A stretch of DNA of 32,635 bases from Candidatus Rokubacteria bacterium GWA2_73_35 (GTDB lineage Bacteria; Methylomirabilota; Methylomirabilia; Rokubacteriales; CSP1-6), in contig MGBU01000254.1 of assembly GCA_001790205.1 (NCBI GenBank), forward strand, positions 1-32,635. The letters run 5' to 3'. Each line of letters opens with the position of its first letter. Positions within the stretch are counted from its first letter, which is position 1. Of the stretch, positions 7,709 to 13,988 are shown piece by piece. Below the pieces are notes generated by a model that searched no databases, was not told the origin of the DNA, and saw nothing but the letters and a program-made list of their open reading frames with translations. The translations under genes and the position numbers were made by a program.

Positions 7709-8647
7709 CTAGCAGCCACAGTCCTCCTCGACCGAGATGTTCAGCTGGGCCGACGCCTTCTGTCCGTTCTCGTCTTCCACGCGGACCACCACTACGTACA
7801 CCCCCTGGGTGAACGTGTGCTGGACGTCCCTGCCGCTGGCGGTCCTGCCGTCGCCGAGGCTCCAGTCGACGGCCTTGAGGCGCCCGCTGCCGCCCCGCAC
7901 GACGGCCTTGAGGGTGACCGTGTAGGGGGCGTTTCCGCGCCGGTTCCTGATCCCGCCGATCCTGACCTGCAAGGGCCCCCCGGAGGGTCCAGTCTCCTCT
8001 TCCCTCAAGAGGCTGCCGCCCAGTCGCGTCGAGGTCTTGCTCAGCGCTTCCCGCGTTCGCTCCGGCATCGCCGCCGGTGGATCGGGTCGGCTTCCGGCCT
8101 TCAGCACGGCCTGCCGGCCCTCGTCGATCCTGACCCGGTGCCCGCCGATGTCGGCGACGACGACGCCGACGAGGGCCCACACGGTGCTGCGCTTCTCGCC
8201 GTCCTCGTAGCGGACGGCCAGCTCGGCGCCCTGGGCCATGATCGAGGCGTCCCCGACAGCGAGCTCGAAGTGGTTGAAGAGGTGCTCGGGCACCTGCGCC
8301 TTGGCGAACAGCCGGCCCCGCTGCAGGGTGAGGAGGGTCTTCTCCAGTTTCTTCTCCCCCTCGTACACGACGCCCCGGATGACGAGCGCGGTCTCGGGAT
8401 ACAGCTCGACCATGGTGCCGTTCGACCACGTCAGCACCGCGGCGGACTGCGCGGCCGCGGCGATCCGGTCGTCCCGCTCGACGACCTCCCCCTCCTTCAG
8501 GGGGCGGTCGTTCCTGGTCACCGTGCCATCGACACGGGTCGCCCTGATGATGGATGCCTCCTGGGCGGCGGCTGGCGCGGGGCCGGACAACAGCAGAGAG
8601 CCGACGACCGCCACCGCCAGCCACGTCCCCACACCGGATCGCTTCAT
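7709..8647 (-). CDS. Secreted FecR-domain protein with PKD-like domain
   Basis: The product has 312 residues. A signal peptide (MKRSGVGTWLAVAVVGSLLL through AAAQ, about 1-32) is followed by a FecR-type beta domain (about 35-165) with the typical layout: a low-complexity-free start (TRVDGTVTRN), DDRIAAAAQSAAVLTWSNGT, and a repeated ALVGVVVAD strand. After a linker comes a PKD-like Ig fold (about 215-305) with WSLGDGRTASG and HTFTQGVYVVVVRV. The chain ends in a CGC tail. The classical FecR is an inner-membrane sigma-factor regulator, but the secreted soluble form with PKD seen here is more likely a periplasmic or outer-membrane-associated adaptor. No sigma factor gene is adjacent. It lies in the molybdoenzyme operon, 29 nt downstream of the barrel gene. 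Its role there is unknown. Confidence 0.8.
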   Translation of the reverse strand: MKRSGVGTWLAVAVVGSLLLSGPAPAAAQEASIIRATRVDGTVTRNDRPLKEGEVVERDDRIAAAAQSAAVLTWSNGTMVELYPETALVIRGVVYEGEKKLEKTLLTLQRGRLFAKAQVPEHLFNHFELAVGDASIMAQGAELAVRYEDGEKRSTVWALVGVVVADIGGHRVRIDEGRQAVLKAGSRPDPPAAMPERTREALSKTSTRLGGSLLREEETGPSGGPLQVRIGGIRNRRGNAPYTVTLKAVVRGGSGRLKAVDWSLGDGRTASGRDVQHTFTQGVYVVVVRVEDENGQKASAQLNISVEEDCGC

Positions 8648-8676
8648 GGTTCCGCCCCTCCTGGTGGCGGTGCCGG

Positions 8677-10509
8677 TCAGAACTCGAACTCCGAGCCGAC
8701 CACGATCTCCAGCGCGGGGCGCGGCTGGCCTCCCCGGGCCAGCCGATACACGGCCCCCGGGATGAAGTAGCCCAGCTCCGCGAAGCCGCGCAGGCGCTTG
8801 CGGATCGGGAAGTCGAGGTTCAGGTCCACCTCCCAGCCGATGTCGCGCGTCTTGCTGGTGGTGACGGACGCCCCACGGCTCCAGTCGCCCACGGGGCCCC
8901 ACCCGCGAAAGACCGCCTCGGTCGTCCAGAGCCTGGCCACCGACGCGTTCACCTTGACGTGGGCGACGGGCTCGAAGTCCAGGATCGCCCGGAGAAACGT
9001 CACGTTGGCGAGGCTGCTGTCGGCCAGGAAGAATCCCGCCCGAAGATCCTCGCTGAAGATGTTCCCGAACTTCCGGCGCTCCCTGCAGAGAAACAGCCCG
9101 ATGAAGTCGTTGACGTCGCCGGTGCGCGACAGCTTCTCCTCGGCCGTGTTGCCCGAGCCGCGACCGAATTCCAGCCCGACGGAGAGGCTCGCGAGCGGAC
9201 CGACGGCGCCGAGGCGCTGATCGCCCCTCAGCATGAGCGCGTAGGCGCTCAGGTCACGCGAGCGGGTGAACGTCCCGCCGAGGTAGATCAGGTCGCCGCT
9301 GTACGAGAGGTCGCCGGCCTTCCCGGACAGGGCGACGCCGAGCCACATCGGCTCGAAGTCGCCGTCGCGCGGCGTGGTGGTGACGTCGAAGTCCTTGTCG
9401 AGGTTCAGGTCGGGGTCGCCGTACTGGCCCGTGTCGAACGCCTTCAGGAGATAGGGCTGGAGCGTGAGGCCCCGGCCGGGTCGAACGTCGAGGTTCAGGA
9501 GCCCCGCGTGCAGGTGATTCTGCGCGCCCAGGACCGCGCTCCGATCCCCGGCGGGCGGGCCGGTCTTGCGGAACTCCACGTAGTCCTTGAATCCGCCCGC
9601 GACCGCGACATAGGCCGCGCCGGCGGCCATCCTGCCGAGCGGTGTCTCGCCGACCGGATACGTCAGCTTGAGCGCGTCGACGGGGCCCTCGAGGACGATG
9701 CCTCCGTTGCCCACCACCATGTTGTGCCGCCCGGCCTTGAGCACGAAGTCGCCCGTGTACTGGACGTACAGCTCCCTGACGAGCGCCGGGTTGACCGTGA
9801 GAAAGGTGGACCATCGGTCGAGGGTCCCCTCGCTGTCCTCCTTCCAGTCGAACACGAAGTTGCCCTTGTCGAAGACGAGGACGGCGGTGAACGGGGCGTA
9901 CTCGGCGTCGATCCTGAGCTGGAACCGCTGGTCGAAGTACACCGAGTCGTCGAATTGCCAGGACTGGGCGGCGTTGCCGAGGTCGAGGTTGTCGCGCGCG
10001 TTCAGGCGAACCTTGTACCGGCCCGAGAAGTCGAACCGGACCTTCTCGGCCGCCTCCTCGGCCTCCTTGGCCCACTTGGCGTCCTGCCGCCTCTTCCAGG
10101 TCTCCAGCTCCGTGAGTCGGCGTCTGGCTTCCTCGTCACGGCCCCGAGTGGTCTCGGGCCGGGGCACGGGCTCCTCCCACTCGTCCGTCGCCGACGGGGA
10201 GGCAGGGGCGAGACTCGTGGCGCGGGGCGCGGGGGGTTTCGCCTCGGTCGCCTTGACGGGCGGCGGAGCCGGCGCCAGCGCGGCGGGCCTCCGTTCGCCC
10301 AGGAGCCGGCCGACGAGCGCCTCCAGGTCCGCGATCCTTCGCTCGAGCCGCTGGATATGGACCGGCGTCTCCTCGCTCTTGGAGGCGGTCGGCGCTCCCT
10401 TCCCCGTGTCGGCGGCGTGCCCTGGCGCGACGAGGAGGCAGCCGATCAGGAGAAGGCCCGCGCCGGCAGAGGCGACCGACGGTCTACCGGGCTCGAACAC
10501 CGTCGACAT
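8677..10509 (-). CDS. Outer-membrane beta-barrel (porin-like) with coiled-coil N-terminus
   Basis: This 610-residue protein has an N-terminal signal peptide (about 1-32, ending PGHAAD). A short coiled coil follows (VHIQRLERRIADLEALVGRLL, about 50-72), then a Pro/Ala-rich linker and a second charged helix. A long barrel domain starts near residue 155 (VRFDFSGRYKVRLNARD). The barrel shows alternating amphipathic strands and ends in a terminal Phe (VVGSEFEF), the usual signal for outer-membrane assembly. The coiled coil may bind peptidoglycan or trimerise. The ATG overlaps the diheme cytochrome gene by 26 nt, so the two are translationally coupled. It could be a channel for the substrate of the molybdoenzyme or part of a porin-cytochrome conduit; neither is shown. 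I do not recognise a specific porin family. Confidence 0.78.
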   Translation of the reverse strand: MSTVFEPGRPSVASAGAGLLLIGCLLVAPGHAADTGKGAPTASKSEETPVHIQRLERRIADLEALVGRLLGERRPAALAPAPPPVKATEAKPPAPRATSLAPASPSATDEWEEPVPRPETTRGRDEEARRRLTELETWKRRQDAKWAKEAEEAAEKVRFDFSGRYKVRLNARDNLDLGNAAQSWQFDDSVYFDQRFQLRIDAEYAPFTAVLVFDKGNFVFDWKEDSEGTLDRWSTFLTVNPALVRELYVQYTGDFVLKAGRHNMVVGNGGIVLEGPVDALKLTYPVGETPLGRMAAGAAYVAVAGGFKDYVEFRKTGPPAGDRSAVLGAQNHLHAGLLNLDVRPGRGLTLQPYLLKAFDTGQYGDPDLNLDKDFDVTTTPRDGDFEPMWLGVALSGKAGDLSYSGDLIYLGGTFTRSRDLSAYALMLRGDQRLGAVGPLASLSVGLEFGRGSGNTAEEKLSRTGDVNDFIGLFLCRERRKFGNIFSEDLRAGFFLADSSLANVTFLRAILDFEPVAHVKVNASVARLWTTEAVFRGWGPVGDWSRGASVTTSKTRDIGWEVDLNLDFPIRKRLRGFAELGYFIPGAVYRLARGGQPRPALEIVVGSEFEF

Positions 10510-11482
10510 CCTCGGGCCGGATCTGCCTGAATCCCTCGCCGTAGAAGAGAGGGATCCCCTTCATCTCGCCCTGGCGGCCCTTGACTCGGTCGATCGTCCG
10601 CCCGTGGGCATGGCATTGCGTGCACGCCAGCCGTTTCAGCAGCGGCTTGAAGGTGTGGGGCTCCTCGGGACGCACCGCCACGAAGAAGGGGATGGCCCCC
10701 TCGGGAAGGCGCTTCTGGACGATCCCGCTCAACGGCCCGGCGGACTCGATTCGGGCCGCGCGGAGCGCCTCCGCCTTCGCGACACACTCCCGCGTCGACC
10801 GCCCCTGCGCGAGCGCCCTGGCGAAGCACTCGACCACCGCCCGCTCGTCGGTGCCAGGCGCGGCCAGCCCCTCGGCGCGGCCCCTGTCGGCCGGCGCATA
10901 TCCCTCGTGGCACGTGACGCAGGTGATGGGGGGCAGCTCGGACTCCCGCGCCTTGCGGGCGATCTGGGGAAAGACATCGCCGATGAGGTTCCGGTTGAGC
11001 CACTTCAGGTCGTCCGGCGCCTGGGTCTTCCGGTGCCGCGCCGCGGCCTTCCTGGTTTCCGCGCTCGCCGGTGCAGCTGGCCGTCCTCGGATCCCGGCGT
11101 TCGGCTGCCCCAACAGCCGGTTCAGCTCACCGACGACGATCGTCCGCTCGTCGGCGCTCAGGGTCTCGGGGCGCGCACGCGAGAGCAGGCGTCGCACGTC
11201 CGCCTCGACCGAGAAGCCATCGAGCCGTGTCCGAAAGGACCGGAGGAACTCGACCCAGTCGGCGATCTCGTCGACGGCGAACTCCGGCGTGCCCTGCTCG
11301 ACGATCTCCAGATGCACGGCGTGGGGATGGGGGAGCTTCTTCTTCTGCGGTCGGATCTCCTCCCCCGCCCAGGTCAAAGTCCCGAGGCCCACGAGCGCAC
11401 ACACCAGGACCACCGCGCTCGCGATCCCGACGTGGCGGGGCGCGATCGGTGCCCGACCTACGTGCTCTGCACGGGCTCGCAT
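10484..11482 (-). CDS. Membrane-anchored diheme c-type cytochrome
   Basis: The product has 332 residues. One N-terminal membrane segment (about 18-40, HVGIASAVVLVCALVGLGTL) serves as an anchor or uncleaved signal. A mostly helical region without heme follows (about 55-180). Two heme-binding sites close the protein: CVTCH (Cys188-His192) and CTQCH (Cys287-His291). The hemes lie about 100 residues apart, so it is not a standard diheme c4 or peroxidase layout. I do not recognise the family beyond that. It should sit in the periplasm. Its start overlaps the TorD gene by 25 nt and its end overlaps the barrel gene by 26 nt. A likely role is electron transfer between the molybdoenzyme complex and another periplasmic or outer-membrane partner. 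Confidence 0.85.
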   Translation of the reverse strand: MRARAEHVGRAPIAPRHVGIASAVVLVCALVGLGTLTWAGEEIRPQKKKLPHPHAVHLEIVEQGTPEFAVDEIADWVEFLRSFRTRLDGFSVEADVRRLLSRARPETLSADERTIVVGELNRLLGQPNAGIRGRPAAPASAETRKAAARHRKTQAPDDLKWLNRNLIGDVFPQIARKARESELPPITCVTCHEGYAPADRGRAEGLAAPGTDERAVVECFARALAQGRSTRECVAKAEALRAARIESAGPLSGIVQKRLPEGAIPFFVAVRPEEPHTFKPLLKRLACTQCHAHGRTIDRVKGRQGEMKGIPLFYGEGFRQIRPEDVDGVRAR

Positions 11483-12132
11483 AGACGTGCTCCCTCCGCG
11501 TGGCGTCCCCCGAGGTGGGCCCGCTCGCTCCGGAGGAAGGCGAGCGTGAAGTGGGCGATCGCCCTGTACCACCCGCGCCGGGCGTGCCGGATGACGTTCT
11601 CGCAGCACTCCGGGGCCCACCGCGAGAGGTGCTCCTCCAGGAACGTCCGCTGGAATTCCACGCACCGTGGGAGGGCCGCCGCGTCCCGCGTCTCCTCCAG
11701 CTCGCCCTCCAGCCTGCAGAGCGCGGCCATGAACTCCAGCTCGAGGCCCAGATGGTCCGGCATCTCGATGCAGTGATCGAGCAGGCTCAGGCCCGCGCCG
11801 CCGTAGAACCGCTCGACGGCGATGGTGACCTTGCCGCCCAACCGCTTGTCCGGGTCGAGGTAGAACGCCTCGTGGGGGATGACGCCGGAGGGTAGGACGA
11901 ACAGCGCGGCGTGCTCCGCCGCCAGCTCCTCCTCGAGACCAGGAAGCCCCGGCGTCTCGGCGAGGAACTCCCGCAGGTCGGCGGGTCCTTCCTCGCCGGG
12001 ACCGCCCGCGAAGGCGGGCACAATGCTCCCGTCCCTGATCATCCCGAGGAGGGACTCGGAGGGAGGCCTCAGGTAGAGGCTGGCGAGGAAGCGGTACTGG
12101 TGCTCGCGCTCGCTTGCAGAGGTCGGACGCAT
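11458..12132 (-). CDS. TorD/DmsD-type molybdoenzyme chaperone
   Basis: This is a 224-residue all-helical protein of the TorD family (PF02613-type). Its landmarks are an opening helix with YRFLASLYLRPP, LAAEHAALFVLPSGVIPHEAFYLD (about 88-112; the variant of the family motif around E-x-x-x-LF and P-x-E-S), DHCIEMPDHLGLELEFMAALC (about 138-158), and a C-terminal helix with FLEEHLSRWAP. These chaperones bind the Tat signal and apo-enzyme in the cytoplasm and hold export until molybdopterin is inserted. The obvious client is the Tat-exported molybdoenzyme three genes upstream in the same operon. Its ATG lies 64 nt inside the preceding ferredoxin gene, an unusually long overlap. Confidence 0.9.
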   Translation of the reverse strand: MRPTSASEREHQYRFLASLYLRPPSESLLGMIRDGSIVPAFAGGPGEEGPADLREFLAETPGLPGLEEELAAEHAALFVLPSGVIPHEAFYLDPDKRLGGKVTIAVERFYGGAGLSLLDHCIEMPDHLGLELEFMAALCRLEGELEETRDAAALPRCVEFQRTFLEEHLSRWAPECCENVIRHARRGWYRAIAHFTLAFLRSERAHLGGRHAEGARLCEPVQST

Positions 12133-13325
12133 GGCTCGCGCTCCTTGAAGACGGCGGGAAGCCCCGCCAGCCGTTTCTCCTGCTGGTCCGCGCAGAGGGG
12201 ACAGATCTCGGCTCCGTCAGCCGGAAAGGCGGCACGACAGACCCGGCAGGTCGCCTTCCGGGCGCGCAGGAGCGGGACCTCCCGCCGTCCGAGAAGGGAG
12301 TCCAGCGGGGCCGTCTCCCTGGGACGAATGGCCCGGGGCGCGCACACGACCACGCACACCTGGCAGCCGGTGCACGCCCACGGCCGGAATTCCAGGACGA
12401 AGTCGTCGTCGGTCCACCGGGTCGTCAGCGCGCCCGTCGGGCAGAGCGTCGCGCACACGCCGCAGGCCGTGCACGCACGCGTCACCTCGAACGCTGCGAC
12501 CAGCCCGTCCCGGCTCGGGACCTCGATCGTCCGGGCGATCGGCGACGACGAGGGCGGGGCGCCGGACGCGCTGCGGTCTCGCGGGTGGAATCCCCGCAGG
12601 CACTCCACGAGGAGCAACCGCTTGGGACTCTCCCGGCGCTCGGCGAGGAGATCCCGAAAGCTCCGCCGTTCTCCGCCGGGGGGCCCGGGGTCCGGCGGGA
12701 GGGACGCGGCCGCCAGTCCCATGGCCTCGGCCCGCATCGCGCCGAGGAAGTCCCGCCGCGTGACCGGCCGCTCGCGCCTCCCGGGAAGATTCCGAAGCGG
12801 CACGGGCCGTCGCCGGATCGCGTCGCTTCCCCGCCCCACCAGCCCGCACAGGGCTCGTGTCCGGCCGACGACCTTCTCCAGATGAGCGACGGCCCGCGCG
12901 GACGGGCACAGCTCGCACGGCGGCTCGAGGAGCTCGGTGGCCGTCGCGCCCAGGCGGAGGGGCTCCAGCAGCAGCGCCTCGGTCACACGCCCCAGGCAGG
13001 GCACGACGAGGTCGGCCGGCGCATCGCCACGGGCGCAGCGAATCCGAAACTCGGCGGGAGGGGAGGCGCACCGGTCCCGGATCCGCGCGAGGATGGCGCG
13101 GTCGTCTCGTCCGTCGATCCGAAAGGCGCCGTTGGGACAGGCGGCGAAGCAGACCCCGCAGCCGTGGCAGCTCCCGACGATCTCCGCACCCTCGTCGCCG
13201 ATCCGGATGGCGCCCACGGGACACAGCGCGGCGCAGATCGCGCACGCCGACCTGGGCGTGCGGAAGCGTGAGCAGAGGGACCGCTCGACGACCACGGGCC
13301 GCGCCGCGCCTGGGGCGCCTTCCAC
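12069..13325 (-). CDS. Soluble multi-cluster 4Fe-4S ferredoxin
   Basis: This 418-residue iron-sulfur protein has no signal peptide. An N-terminal double ferredoxin uses C28, C31 and C35 (CAICAALCP) and CHGCGVCFAACP (53-64). A Cys-rich central region (about 95-160: RIRCARG, VPCLGRV, PCELCP) follows. A second double ferredoxin (about 285-330) has CTACGVCATLCP and CTGCQVCVVVCAP. A zinc-ribbon-like CRVC and CPLC pair (360-378) comes before the tail. A twin-Arg sequence RRDFLG occurs internally (190-195) and so cannot be an export signal as the gene stands. GTG start at 13325, 6 nt after the previous gene. The protein is probably cytoplasmic, either delivering electrons or helping mature the molybdoenzyme as NapF-type proteins do. 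It does not match one named family. Confidence 0.85.
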   Translation of the reverse strand: MEGAPGAARPVVVERSLCSRFRTPRSACAICAALCPVGAIRIGDEGAEIVGSCHGCGVCFAACPNGAFRIDGRDDRAILARIRDRCASPPAEFRIRCARGDAPADLVVPCLGRVTEALLLEPLRLGATATELLEPPCELCPSARAVAHLEKVVGRTRALCGLVGRGSDAIRRRPVPLRNLPGRRERPVTRRDFLGAMRAEAMGLAAASLPPDPGPPGGERRSFRDLLAERRESPKRLLLVECLRGFHPRDRSASGAPPSSSPIARTIEVPSRDGLVAAFEVTRACTACGVCATLCPTGALTTRWTDDDFVLEFRPWACTGCQVCVVVCAPRAIRPRETAPLDSLLGRREVPLLRARKATCRVCRAAFPADGAEICPLCADQQEKRLAGLPAVFKEREPCVRPLQASASTSTASSPAST

Positions 13326-13331
13326 GCCGAC

Positions 13332-13958
13332 CTACCTCGTGTAGAGGACCGACGGCTCGGTCGCCGTCGTTCCCCCGACGAAGCCGAGCGAGACCCTCGC
13401 GGCCCGCTTCTCCCTCATCAGCCGGATGAGGTCATCCACCTCGCCGAAGAACCGCGTCCGCGCCACGCAGGTGTCCACGCAGGCGGGGCGCAGCCCCTTC
13501 TCCAGCCGGTGCACGCAGAGGGTGCACTTCTCCATCACCTGCGCCTCCGCGTTGAACTGCGGGTGCCCGAACGGGCACGCCCAGGCGCAGTACCGGCAGC
13601 CGATGCACTTGTCCTTGTTGATGAGGACGATGCCGTCTTCCTTCCGCTTCGTGATCGCGCCGACGGGGCAGGCCGCCTGGCACGCGGGCTTGCCGCAGTG
13701 CATGCAGGGCATCGGCACGAAGTAGACGCGCAGGCCGGGCGTCTGGTGCGGGTCCCTGAACTCGCCGACCTCCACCTCGGTGACGCGGTTGTAGTCCACG
13801 CCGACCGGGGTGTTGTTCTCGGCCTTGCAGGCCATCGTGCACGCATGGCATCCGATGCAGTACTCGAGATCCACCCAGAGGGCGTACTGCTTCGGCCCCT
13901 TCTTCTTGAGGCTCGCCTGGACGGTCTCCTCGGGCATCAACGCCCCCACTTCAGCCAT
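13332..13958 (-). CDS. Four-cluster ferredoxin subunit of the molybdoenzyme (DmsB/PhsB type)
   Basis: This 208-residue ferredoxin has the sixteen-Cys arrangement typical of the electron-transfer subunit of DMSO-reductase-family enzymes: CIGCHACTMAC (about 34-44), CMHCGKPACQAACP, CIGCRYCAWACP, and CTLCVHRLEKG followed by CVDTCV. The first and last groups share cluster ligands, as do the middle two. There is no signal peptide, so it should be carried out on the Tat signal of the catalytic subunit encoded 30 nt upstream (a known hitchhiking mechanism, inferred here). It would pass electrons between the molybdopterin site and the cytochrome or membrane partner. Family assignment is firm; which enzyme it serves is inferred from gene order. 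Confidence 0.92.
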   Translation of the reverse strand: MAEVGALMPEETVQASLKKKGPKQYALWVDLEYCIGCHACTMACKAENNTPVGVDYNRVTEVEVGEFRDPHQTPGLRVYFVPMPCMHCGKPACQAACPVGAITKRKEDGIVLINKDKCIGCRYCAWACPFGHPQFNAEAQVMEKCTLCVHRLEKGLRPACVDTCVARTRFFGEVDDLIRLMREKRAARVSLGFVGGTTATEPSVLYTR

Positions 13959-13988
13959 GGAGAGTCTCCTTTCCGCCGCGAGGGCGCT

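Noticed and set aside
8677-10509. Barrel protein as an outer-membrane lipoprotein because of LIGC in its signal peptide
   Set aside because: The hydrophobic core continues past that Cys to PGHAAD, a normal signal-peptidase I site, and the protein ends as a beta-barrel.
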